Source: JACZSB01 sp965372015 (lineage in GTDB: Bacteria; Fidelibacterota; Marinisomatia; SCGC-AAA003-L08; TS1B11). Taken from it: DNA of 21,581 bases. How positions within the stretch are numbered: the stretch's first letter is position 1; each line of letters begins with the position of its first letter. Shown here one piece after another: positions 15,249 to 21,581 of the stretch. Made by a program: the position numbers and the translations under genes. Where the stretch lies: positions 1 to 21,581 of the forward strand of contig CBDVAP010000040.1 in NCBI GenBank assembly GCA_965372015.1, given 5' to 3'. The notes under the pieces are model-generated. The model worked only from the letters and a program-made list of their open reading frames with translations. It was not told the origin of the DNA and ran no database searches.

Positions 15249-16331
15249 CTAAGCCTCTCCCTTCGGGGCTTCATCCGGCGGCGGAAGTTTAGCCAGCAGT
15301 ACTTCCACCAATCGCTCCCGCTGGGCCTCATCCAGGACCAGCTCCACCCGTAGCGCATATACCCGCTGGAGCGCCGTGAAATCAGGCGGCAGCTTAACAG
15401 CGTCTTTCTCGGTGGTGATCAGCACCCAGCCCTCGTCTACCGCCAGCGCTGCCAGTTGGGCCAGATCGGTGGCCGAATAACGGTGGTGATCAGGGAAATA
15501 ACGAACCTCTTCCGGCTCCAGTCCCAGTTTCATAAGGGCGTGATAGAAGGTGTGCGGCTGGGCCACTCCACAGAAGGCTACGATATGCCGCTCGCGCAGC
15601 TCCTTGGCCGTCAGGTCCGGACCGGCACCCACTGCTTGGAGCTGGGCTTGCGCCTCCATCCGGCTGGTGACTTGGAGAACGTCATACTCCACCAACCGGT
15701 CGACCAAAGCATCAGGTGGTGAGCTCAGTTCCGTCCTGGTCCAGAGCACCAGGTCGGCCCGGCGCAGGCCGGCCACACTTTCACGTAGCGAACCATACGG
15801 AAAAATACGGTAAGCCGATCTGGGTGCGGTGGCATCCAGCAAAACCAGATCGCAGTCCCGTTCCAAACCCCGATGCTGAAAACCGTCATCCAGTACGATC
15901 ACCTCGACGGGGCATGATTGCACCATGAAAGCGGCTCCGCGGAAGCGGTCCTCATCCACCACTACCGGCGCCCCCGGTAACCGCCGGGCCAGCAGCAACG
16001 GCTCATCCCCGGATTCCGCTACCGTAGCCAGAATCCGTTTGCTGTCGGCAACCAACAATGTACCAGTAGATTCCCGGCGGTAGCCCCGGCTGAGGACCCC
16101 CACTCGGTAGCCCAGGTCCAGCAGCAGGCCGGCCACATAGATGGTCGCCGGCGTTTTACCGGTGCCCCCCACCGAAAGATTGCCGATGGAGACCACCGGA
16201 ACCGCCGCGCGGCGAGAGATGAAAAAGCCTATGCGGTAGAACAGGTTCCGCCACCAGGAAACCCCCCAATACAGCATGGCCACCGGCCAGAGTAACGGCC
16301 GCAACCTACGCCAGTTGCGCTGCGAGAGCAT
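15249..16331 (-). CDS. lpxK: Tetraacyldisaccharide 4'-kinase
   Basis: LpxK phosphorylates the 4' position of the lipid A disaccharide precursor, using ATP, at the inner face of the inner membrane. The 360-residue protein shows an amphipathic/hydrophobic N-terminal segment, Walker A SVGGTGKTP (53-61), the LSRGYRR motif, DEPLLLARR, the LDDGFQHRGLERD metal/catalytic motif, and FPDHHRYSATDL. These are all family signatures. Its ATG at 16331 lies inside the acyltransferase gene, overlapping its 3' end by 26 bases, so translation is probably coupled. A weak AGG precedes the start. It is the last gene of the lipid A operon, ending before a bidirectional terminator. Confidence 0.94.
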   Translation of the reverse strand: MLSQRNWRRLRPLLWPVAMLYWGVSWWRNLFYRIGFFISRRAAVPVVSIGNLSVGGTGKTPATIYVAGLLLDLGYRVGVLSRGYRRESTGTLLVADSKRILATVAESGDEPLLLARRLPGAPVVVDEDRFRGAAFMVQSCPVEVIVLDDGFQHRGLERDCDLVLLDATAPRSAYRIFPYGSLRESVAGLRRADLVLWTRTELSSPPDALVDRLVEYDVLQVTSRMEAQAQLQAVGAGPDLTAKELRERHIVAFCGVAQPHTFYHALMKLGLEPEEVRYFPDHHRYSATDLAQLAALAVDEGWVLITTEKDAVKLPPDFTALQRVYALRVELVLDEAQRERLVEVLLAKLPPPDEAPKGEA

Positions 16332-16977
16332 CGACCTGCTTTTCCAATTCGATGGTGTGCTCGCTCACTAGGCGGGCCAAAGAGTCGTCGTCGATATCAG
16401 GAGCGTATTCTATCGGTGGGCCGTACAAGACAATAATCCGGCCGAACGGCTTGGGTACCTGAAACCGGTCCCAACTTTTTTCGAATACCCAGCGCCGGGT
16501 GGCCGTAGCGGCAAAGGGGATGAAAACCGCCCCCTTTTTAGCCGCCACCATCAGGCTGCCAGGTTTAGCGACTTGCGCCGGACCCTTGGGGCCGTCCATG
16601 GCGATGGCCAGCAGGGCCTTCGGGCGGTTGATGGCCCGGATCAGTCCGTGCAGAGCCTCCCTGCCACCACGGCGGCTGCTCCCCCGGATGTTTGTCCAAC
16701 CCCATAGCTCAGAGATGCGGGAGACGATTTCGCCGTCGCGGGAATGGCTCACCAGGGATACGGGGCGTTGTTTGCGCATGGCCCAGGCGCAGAACAGCAG
16801 ACGACTATGCCAGACTCCAATATATACCGGCCGGTTACCGGCTCGGGCGGCTATCAAGTGCTCTTCCCCCCGAAGGTCCAGGCGGTTCAACCGCATCATC
16901 AGGGTCAGGAACGCCCATCCCAACAGGGTCAGCAGCCGATCGGTAAAGGTGAAACGGTATGGGCCTTTCTCGCTCAT
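16306..16977 (-). CDS. DUF374 lysophospholipid acyltransferase family protein
   Basis: This 223-residue protein has an N-terminal hydrophobic segment and the DUF374 signatures: VWHSRLLF (55-62), SHSRDGEIVSRI, RGSSRRGGREAL, and AMDGPKGPAQVAKPGSL. It belongs to the LPLAT acyltransferase superfamily and sits between lpxB and lpxK. It may therefore supply a secondary acyl chain to lipid A, in the role that LpxL/LpxM play elsewhere; that assignment is inference from position. Its ATG overlaps the lpxB stop (ATGA). Its 3' end overlaps lpxK by 26 bases. Confidence 0.88.
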   Translation of the reverse strand: MSEKGPYRFTFTDRLLTLLGWAFLTLMMRLNRLDLRGEEHLIAARAGNRPVYIGVWHSRLLFCAWAMRKQRPVSLVSHSRDGEIVSRISELWGWTNIRGSSRRGGREALHGLIRAINRPKALLAIAMDGPKGPAQVAKPGSLMVAAKKGAVFIPFAATATRRWVFEKSWDRFQVPKPFGRIIVLYGPPIEYAPDIDDDSLARLVSEHTIELEKQVDALAAQLA

Positions 16978-18155
16978 GGAAGCAACAGAATTTCTCTGGC
17001 GGCCAGCTCTGATGGCTTCAGGGGAAACGCCGCACTGTTGCCAGCACCAGCTTGGTCATCGCTGACAGCCAGTGACTGCCGCACCCGAGCCAGTTTCTCC
17101 TGTACCAATGTCTTTTGGTTTGGATCCTGGAAATAGCGGCAAATAGCCCTGGCAATGGGAGCCGGCTGTGCCCGTTCCTGGAGAAACTCGGGACAAATCT
17201 CCTCACGTGCCAGGATATTGACCATCCCTATCCGGTCCAGCTTCACCAGGCGCCGGCCGATCCACCATGTGAGGGGGGCCATCCGGTAAACCACCGCCAT
17301 CGGTACGCCCCATACCGCTGCCTCCAGGGTGGAGGTGCCCGAGGCGACGATGGCCGCATCGGCATAGCGCAGGGCCAGGCGGGGCCGTTCCCTGGCAATC
17401 GTCAGGTCCCTTCGAATGGCGGGCGGTATCAACTCTACCGGTAGGCCTCGTGACCACCCCAGCACCACTTGTACCTGCGGCAATTCCTGCCGGACCAGGT
17501 CGGCGGCGGCCTGGAACACCGCCAGGTGGCGTCGCACTTCCTGCGATCGGCTGCCGGGGAACAAGGTCAGCAGCGGTCGGTCGGGGCTCAATCCCAAGCT
17601 CGTTAGATAATCCCGGCGGGAAACGTCCGGCTCGGGCTCTTCCATGATCGGGTGGCCCACAAACCGGGCCTCAACCCCCCTTTGGCGGTACCAGTCCACC
17701 TCAAAGGGGAAGATCACCAGCATTTGATCGACGCATTGCCGGATTATCTCCACCCGTTTCTCATGCCAGGCCCATAGTTGGGGACTGATGTAGTAGGTCA
17801 CCTTGATCCCGGCGGCATGCAACCGGCGCGCCAGACGCAGGTTGAAGCCCGGATAGTCGATCAAGATTACCCTTTCCGGTTGCCATTCCAAAATAAATTT
17901 CACCACCCGGCGCATGACCCGCAGAATGAACGGCAGGTGTCGCAGCACTTCCACGAAGCCCACCATGGCCAGATCCTCGGCGGTGTATAGGGGCTTTAAG
18001 CCCCGGGCGCGCATATTCTCTCCGCCCACCCCGGCAAACCGGCAGGCGGGGTCCCGCTTCTGCATGGCAGCCATCAGTAGGGCGCCATGGTGGTCCCCCG
18101 AGGCCTCACCGGCCAGAATGAAAAACCGCCTTTCCGGCCTGGTACCGGCGCTCAC
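16974..18155 (-). CDS. lpxB: Lipid-A-disaccharide synthase
   Basis: LpxB joins UDP-2,3-diacylglucosamine and lipid X to form the lipid A disaccharide, on the inner membrane surface. The 393-residue glycosyltransferase (GT19) shows LAGEASGDHHGALL, FAGVGGENMRARG, the DYPGFNLRLARRLHAAGIKV stretch, YYISPQLWAWHEKR, VGHPIME, LFPGSRSQEV, and ASGTSTLEAAVWGVPMAVVY. These cover the whole family. The start is GTG 18155, overlapping the TGA of the methyltransferase gene (GTGA). Its own stop overlaps the start of the acyltransferase gene. This places it in the middle of a chain of overlapping lipid A genes. Confidence 0.96.
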   Translation of the reverse strand: MSAGTRPERRFFILAGEASGDHHGALLMAAMQKRDPACRFAGVGGENMRARGLKPLYTAEDLAMVGFVEVLRHLPFILRVMRRVVKFILEWQPERVILIDYPGFNLRLARRLHAAGIKVTYYISPQLWAWHEKRVEIIRQCVDQMLVIFPFEVDWYRQRGVEARFVGHPIMEEPEPDVSRRDYLTSLGLSPDRPLLTLFPGSRSQEVRRHLAVFQAAADLVRQELPQVQVVLGWSRGLPVELIPPAIRRDLTIARERPRLALRYADAAIVASGTSTLEAAVWGVPMAVVYRMAPLTWWIGRRLVKLDRIGMVNILAREEICPEFLQERAQPAPIARAICRYFQDPNQKTLVQEKLARVRQSLAVSDDQAGAGNSAAFPLKPSELAAREILLLP

Positions 18156-18712
18156 TGTTTCAGGTAGGTTGAGATGATGGCCGCCGCCAGCACCAGGGTC
18201 ACAGCTCCCAATGTGCTGCGCTCCGACTCAAAGGCGTAGCGCCAGCTGTGTAGTCCCTCGGCCGGTGGCGATTCCAATTCCCGTTTCCGGCCCGGCCGCC
18301 AGGGACGAGGGATGATCCGGGGTACGGCCCGGCGGAAATCATCGTATTGGGCGCCAAATAGTTCCGAAAGGGTCGTTTCTTCCAAAGCAATAATCAGGGT
18401 GTATTGCAACAGGAACCAGGCCAGCACGAGCAGTAGCAGCCAGTAAAACCAGTCGCCGCCCGCGAACAGCACCGCTCCCAGCCATAGCAGGAGATTACCA
18501 ATATATAGTGGATTACGGGTATGGGCGTACAGTCCCCGGGTCACCAGCCGCCGGGCACCCACTTTCCGGGTGCGGGTGGCCTTGCCCGAGGCCCGCAAAG
18601 CAGCCAGCCGAACCAGCTCGCCGGCCGCCAGCAGCAGCAGTCCCCAGACATATTGTGGAAAGGCTACCCGGGCCTGCCATATGAGCAACAGGCCAATGGG
18701 CAGTGGCGTCAC
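18152..18712 (-). CDS. Ste14/isoprenylcysteine-methyltransferase-like membrane protein, candidate lipid A phosphate methyltransferase
   Basis: This 186-residue integral membrane protein has about four to five hydrophobic helices and the ICMT/PEMT-family core: TRGLYAHTRNPLYIGN (58-73), then an EE pair (EETTLSELFG, 111-120) and YDDFRRAVPRIIPR. In Ste14-like enzymes these residues bind S-adenosylmethionine. Bacteria seldom have prenylated proteins, and LmtA of Leptospira, a Ste14p-like enzyme, methylates the lipid A 1-phosphate; its place between lipid A genes makes that role attractive here (inference). The annotated start is GTG 18712 with no Shine-Dalgarno. The frame stays open upstream, where RLGDFLFRYRS looks like the natural family N-terminus but no ATG, GTG or TTG occurs in the part I translated. 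The start is therefore uncertain. The stop overlaps the lpxB GTG. Confidence 0.78.
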   Translation of the reverse strand: MTPLPIGLLLIWQARVAFPQYVWGLLLLAAGELVRLAALRASGKATRTRKVGARRLVTRGLYAHTRNPLYIGNLLLWLGAVLFAGGDWFYWLLLLVLAWFLLQYTLIIALEETTLSELFGAQYDDFRRAVPRIIPRPWRPGRKRELESPPAEGLHSWRYAFESERSTLGAVTLVLAAAIISTYLKQ

Positions 18713-18777
18713 GCTGCGATAACGAAAAAGAAAGTCACCCAGGCGAAAGGCCAGGCCTCGGCGGGAACCGGTCGCGG

Positions 18778-19815
18778 CTATGACGGCACCTCGCCTTCGG
18801 GCGCCGGGCCGCCCTGGTCGATGGCCGCCTGGACCTGCATAGCCACATCCAGCGCCGCCCGGGCCGCATAGCCGTCCACTGCCGGTTGCTCCAGCCCCGC
18901 CACCGACCTGATGAAGTTGCGTAACTCCATTAGCAGGGCATTATACTTCTTGGTGGCCGGTTTCTCGTAGGTGATCAGCCGTTGGCGGCCCCGGTACTCG
19001 AAAGGGATGGATAATAGTGCCGCCTTGGGTTGGCGGTCCGCGTCGATCAGCTGGTAAACCTCAGTGAGTTGCTGCAGAAAATCGATGCCGATGTACATGC
19101 GGCCCTGAAAGATTCGCAATTTGCGCATGGGCCGCTGCGAGATCCGGCTGGCGGTGAGGTTAGCCACGGCGCCGTTCTCGAACTCCAGCCGGGCGGTGGC
19201 GATGTCGATGGAGTCGGTGATCACCTGCACCCCGTTGGCCCGCACCTCGCTGACCGGCGATCCGATCAGGTGCAGCACCACATCGATGTCGTGGATCATC
19301 AGGTCCAGGATCACCGGCACGTCGGTGCCCCGCTCGCTGAAGGAGGCCAAGCGGTGGCCCTCGATGAATCTGGGTCGCAGCCGGTATTTATCCAGCACGG
19401 CCAGGGCCGGGTTGAGCCGCTCGATATGTCCCACCTGGACCAGCCGGTCGCACTTCTCCGCCAGCCGCAACAACCGGTCCGCTTCATCCAGCGTGCGGGT
19501 GATGGGCTTCTCGATAAATACATGGCAGCCGGCTTCCAGCGCCTGGGAAGCCACCTGGAAATGGCCGGCAGTGGGCACTACCACCGACACCGCCTCGGCC
19601 GCTTCCAGAGCTTCGTCTAGGGTGGCGAAAGCCCTGATCTGGTGCTCACGGCTCACAACGGCCAGGCGCTCAGGGTCGCTGTCGTGGACCCCAATCAGGT
19701 CCGCTTCCGGCAGTTCCCGTAACTGCTCAACATGGAAGCCGCCCAGGTGGCCCACCCCGATTACCGCCGTTTTAATTCGCTTACCTGTCATCGCAGCGAA
19801 ATTATGACCGGTCAT
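18778..19815 (-). CDS. Gfo/Idh/MocA oxidoreductase of the lipid A cluster (GnnA-like candidate)
   Basis: This 345-residue NAD(P)-dependent sugar oxidoreductase has the N-terminal Rossmann motif AVIGVGHLGGFH, the HVFIEKPITRT segment with the conserved EKP lysine, and the C-terminal domain motif DLMIHDIDVVLHL, whose Asp and His are typical of active members. It is the first gene of the lipid A operon. Gfo/Idh proteins of this kind often neighbour lpxA/lpxB. Where characterised (GnnA), they oxidise UDP-GlcNAc at C3 on the way to amide-linked lipid A. No partner aminotransferase (gnnB) is visible here, so the substrate remains open. Start choice is uncertain between ATG 19815 and ATG 19791; neither has a good ribosome-binding site. 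Confidence 0.87.
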   Translation of the reverse strand: MTGHNFAAMTGKRIKTAVIGVGHLGGFHVEQLRELPEADLIGVHDSDPERLAVVSREHQIRAFATLDEALEAAEAVSVVVPTAGHFQVASQALEAGCHVFIEKPITRTLDEADRLLRLAEKCDRLVQVGHIERLNPALAVLDKYRLRPRFIEGHRLASFSERGTDVPVILDLMIHDIDVVLHLIGSPVSEVRANGVQVITDSIDIATARLEFENGAVANLTASRISQRPMRKLRIFQGRMYIGIDFLQQLTEVYQLIDADRQPKAALLSIPFEYRGRQRLITYEKPATKKYNALLMELRNFIRSVAGLEQPAVDGYAARAALDVAMQVQAAIDQGGPAPEGEVPS

Positions 19816-19965
19816 GGCTGATAGCCACAGCCAGTTGCCGCCCGGCCGAACTGGCCAGCGGGCCGATTTGCCCTTGCATTAAGGGAGGGCGGGTGGCAAT
19901 TTATCCGGCGAAACTGCCCGCCCCGCGACCGGGCGTCGGCGAGTACGCACTGCAGAATAGCCCAT

Positions 19966-19970
19966 GGAGG
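19966..19970 (+). promoter_or_regulatory. Ribosome-binding site fixing the acidic membrane protein start
   Basis: GGAGG lies five bases before ATG 19976, so ATG 19964, which overlaps this site, is not the likely start. Confidence 0.75.
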
Positions 19971-19975
19971 TGCTC

Positions 19976-20608
19976 ATGACCCGTGAAGGGCGCATATTTA
20001 TCAGCAGGTTGATCGTGGTCCTGGTGTATACCGCCAGCCTGGCCGCGCTTTTGTTAGGTGATTTCCTGGTCACCCTGATCACTATCGGCATAGGACTACT
20101 ATGCTGGCTATTTTATCTGTTGGCCGCCGGCCTGGGAGGTCCGCAGGCGGACCCGAGCTCCGGCAGTCTCCAGGCGGACCCGGGCTCCGGCGCCCCGCTG
20201 GGACTGGCCGTCAGCCGAGTGATCGCCGGCCTGGGGGTGCTGTTGGCGCTCTCCGCCTTCATGACCTACGGCCTCGAGCAGAATATTTGGGGCGGCTACA
20301 CCCTCAACCTGCTGGGCCCGGCCCTGGCGGTGGCGGTGCTGGTGGTGACCACCCTGCCACTGGTGGTCCTGCTGCTGACCAGCAAGCCGGCTGTTCCTGT
20401 TGAAGAGACCAGTTTCGGACCCGCCGAAGCCCCGGCCACATTGGAACCAGGCTATTCCCCGGAGGACTACGAGGAAGAAGAATACGAGGAAGATATAGAC
20501 GAGGATGAAGAGGAGGACTTGGAAGACTGGGATGACGAAGACGCCGAGGATGAGGATTATGACGAGGAGGAGGGGGAAGAGGAGGACGACGACGAGGAGG
20601 AAGACTGA
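19976..20608 (+). CDS. Four-helix membrane protein with an extremely acidic C-terminal tail
   Basis: The 210-residue product (start fixed by GGAGG) begins MTREGRIFISR, then has hydrophobic helices at about 11-28, 29-53, 76-100 and 110-135. A short loop (55-73) contains a duplicated QADP-x-SG encoded by a 21-base direct repeat. After residue about 160 the protein becomes a tail in which 40 of the last 48 residues are Asp or Glu, punctuated by Tyr and Trp, with no Lys or Arg. I recognise no family. The basic N-terminus and even helix count suggest both ends are cytoplasmic (positive-inside rule, inference). The tail could bind divalent cations, basic proteins or ribosomes. It lies divergently next to the lipid A operon and convergent with the carboxypeptidase gene. 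Confidence 0.72.
   Translation: MTREGRIFISRLIVVLVYTASLAALLLGDFLVTLITIGIGLLCWLFYLLAAGLGGPQADPSSGSLQADPGSGAPLGLAVSRVIAGLGVLLALSAFMTYGLEQNIWGGYTLNLLGPALAVAVLVVTTLPLVVLLLTSKPAVPVEETSFGPAEAPATLEPGYSPEDYEEEEYEEDIDEDEEEDLEDWDDEDAEDEDYDEEEGEEEDDDEEED
20144..20191 (+). repeat. 21-base direct repeat within the acidic membrane protein gene
   Basis: Two copies, 20144-20164 and 20171-20191, differ at one base. They begin CAGGCGGACCCG and end GCTCCGGC, with a 27-base period. They duplicate QADP(S/G)SG in the loop between helices 2 and 3. Confidence 0.85.
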
Positions 20609-20640
20609 CCAGTAGCCGACTTCGCCTGGCCACCGCAATC

Positions 20641-21423
20641 CTACTTAAGGGACTCGTTCACCCCGAAGACGAATTTTAGCCACTCCGTTAGCCGCACCTG
20701 CTCGGCACCCACAAAGCCCTTTATTTCGCTGTCCGTCACCTGCCGCTGAAAGTCTTGCAGCAACAGCTGGGACAGGGGCCGGTATGACCAGTGCCACGGC
20801 TCGTAGCTGGGCCCTTCGTCCCGCCCCATTGGATAGGCCATGACATAGCCGTATTCTCCCGCGCTGGTTTCCAGCCAGTCCAGTGCCGCCTGCCCCGCCG
20901 GCGACTCCCAGTAGACCATCGACAGGCTGTTTAGGTCCACGTCGGTGCCCCAGTGGTGGCGCGACAGCCCCGGCGGTGCGCTGTATTCCATCAGTGCCCG
21001 GCAGCGCTGCCCTTCATCGGGAAACAGTTCCAACAGATTGCGGCCCACTGATGTACGCGAGCCATCGAACCGGGCCTCCCAGAGGGCCCGCTGGCGGTCG
21101 TGGGTACGGGTGGCCGACACTACATATAGCCAGATGCTTTCAGCCTCAGCCGCAGCCACCAGGCGCTCCAGGTCCCGGGCCGCCTTAGCCCGCAGCCAAT
21201 GTCTCTGATCCCCCGACAACCGCTCGCTAAGCTGCACGAAACCGGTGCTTGTATCGGGGCGGTAGTGGCCTGTGAGGTAGGCGGTGGGCTCGAGGGGGTA
21301 GAGGGCGGTGCTGTCGGCGGGGGCGGAGGCAGCCAGTAGCAGTGGCAGTAGCAGGGGCAGTAGCAGTTGGCAGTTGGCAGTTGGCAGTCGGCAGTGGCGG
21401 CCTAGCCTTGTTTCAGGTTTCAA
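20641..21423 (-). CDS. VanY-type D-alanyl-D-alanine carboxypeptidase (M15B)
   Basis: This 260-residue exported zinc peptidase trims the terminal D-Ala from peptidoglycan stems. The M15 signature is complete: SATRTHDRQRALW (103-115) as the substrate-site loop, SRHHWGTDVD (154-163) giving ligands His156 and Asp163, and EPWHW (208-212) giving catalytic Glu208 and ligand His211. The start is uncertain. The only candidate in a short open stretch is TTG 21423, with no good ribosome-binding site. The N-terminus that follows (RLGRHCRLPTANCQ, then LLLPLLLPLLLAASA) is written entirely by short tandem DNA repeats. The hydrophobic repeat still makes a workable signal peptide, with likely cleavage after ASA. 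No D-Ala-D-Lac resistance genes are nearby, so a housekeeping cell-wall role is more likely than vancomycin resistance. Confidence 0.87.
   Translation of the reverse strand: MKPETRLGRHCRLPTANCQLLLPLLLPLLLAASAPADSTALYPLEPTAYLTGHYRPDTSTGFVQLSERLSGDQRHWLRAKAARDLERLVAAAEAESIWLYVVSATRTHDRQRALWEARFDGSRTSVGRNLLELFPDEGQRCRALMEYSAPPGLSRHHWGTDVDLNSLSMVYWESPAGQAALDWLETSAGEYGYVMAYPMGRDEGPSYEPWHWSYRPLSQLLLQDFQRQVTDSEIKGFVGAEQVRLTEWLKFVFGVNESLK
21334..21397. repeat. Composite tandem repeat: three 12-base and five 7-base units
   Basis: Three 12-base units CAGTAGCAG(T/G)(G/T)G at 21334-21369 run into five 7-base units GCAGT(T/C/G)G at 21363-21397, the first three identical. The 12-base units encode the in-frame PLLL repeats of the signal peptide on the minus strand. 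The 7-base units lie between the start codon and the hydrophobic core and are not a multiple of three. Confidence 0.9.
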
Positions 21424-21439
21424 GTTCCGGCGATCTCCG

Positions 21440-21464
21440 TCACCCTGAGGCTCTCGAAGGGTGA
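21440..21464. repeat. REP-like intergenic hairpin
   Basis: TCACCCT and AGGGTGA pair perfectly (7 bp) around an 11-base loop containing GAG-GCT-CTC, which can form a small inner stem. It lies in the 50-base gap between the end of the next gene and the start of the carboxypeptidase gene. The sequence resembles short dispersed palindromic elements found in many bacterial genomes. Confidence 0.55.
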
Positions 21465-21473
21465 GCCATGCTC

Positions 21474-21581
21474 CTACTCATACCGCACCAGCACCTGTTC
21501 CCCGCGTCCCGGCGTGACCCCGGGCGTTTGCACTCGGTTATGCAGCCGGCGGGCCATGTAGGGCACCTGCTCCTCCAGGTA
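21474..21581 (-). CDS. C-terminal end of an unidentified protein, cut by the window edge
   Basis: The minus strand is open from the right edge to a TAG at 21474-21476, giving 35 residues that start YLEEQVPYMARRLHNRV and end GEQVLVRYE. Codon use is GC-rich and like the neighbours. It has the same orientation as the carboxypeptidase gene. Too little is visible to assign a family. Confidence 0.5.
   Translation of the reverse strand, partial: YLEEQVPYMARRLHNRVQTPGVTPGRGEQVLVRYE

Noticed and set aside
20108..20638. Minus-strand frame that looks like a hydrophobic membrane protein
   Set aside because: Its Leu/Val/Ile run is simply the reverse complement of the GAG/GAC/GAA codons of the acidic tail. 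The plus-strand gene has a good ribosome-binding site and real helices.
20641..21423. Vancomycin resistance locus
   Set aside because: Only a VanY-type carboxypeptidase is present. No VanH, VanA or VanX homologue or two-component regulator is visible, and the organism appears to be diderm.

Overview
The window reads as part of a GC-rich, diderm (LPS-making) bacterial chromosome. Supporting this are lipid A genes (lpxB, lpxK, a DUF374 acyltransferase), a Ton energising operon (exbB, two exbD, tonB), several exported beta-barrel or surface proteins, and a FlgD-like C-terminal sorting domain of the kind seen in the Bacteroidota/Calditrichota/Marinimicrobia (FCB) lineages. The phylum is inferred from gene style only. 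I saw no tRNA, rRNA, CRISPR array, transposase or phage gene, and no gene-free stretch longer than 300 bases.

Layout. Positions 1-734 (+) hold the 3' part of an RCC1-repeat surface protein whose sorting domain is now in another frame. A hairpin pair separates it from a convergent DUF5916 outer-membrane protein (842-3508, -). Next on the minus strand comes exbB-exbD-exbD-tonB (5837 down to 3713), closed by a clear Rho-independent terminator at 3661-3686. Upstream of it lies a coupled pair, an outer-membrane barrel protein (8316-7549) and a CtpA-type S41 protease (7547-5949). A 277-base divergent promoter region (8317-8593) separates these from a plus-strand 1265-residue protein built of FG-GAP-like and Ig/cadherin-like repeats.

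Positions 12536-14586 (+) hold two GAPDH-family genes that overlap by ATGA. The second has all the usual active-site residues. The first lacks the catalytic cysteine and several other active-site residues. This conserved-looking but catalytically altered partner, translationally coupled to a normal GAPDH, is the most striking item in the window. A small exported protein with its own promoter and terminator follows (14727-15158).

From 19815 down to 15249 (-) runs a tightly packed lipid A operon: Gfo/Idh oxidoreductase, Ste14/ICMT-like membrane methyltransferase, lpxB, DUF374 acyltransferase, lpxK. The last four genes overlap one another. The methyltransferase suggests a methylated lipid A phosphate, as made by LmtA in Leptospira, and the oxidoreductase suggests a GnnA-like amino-sugar step; both are inferences. 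The right end holds a four-helix membrane protein with an extremely acidic tail (19976-20608, +), a VanY-type D,D-carboxypeptidase whose signal peptide is coded by short tandem repeats (20641-21423, -), a REP-like hairpin, and the last 35 codons of an unidentified gene.

Several starts were moved from the longest open frame to a codon with a Shine-Dalgarno sequence: 8316 (-), 12536, 13582, 14727 and 19976.
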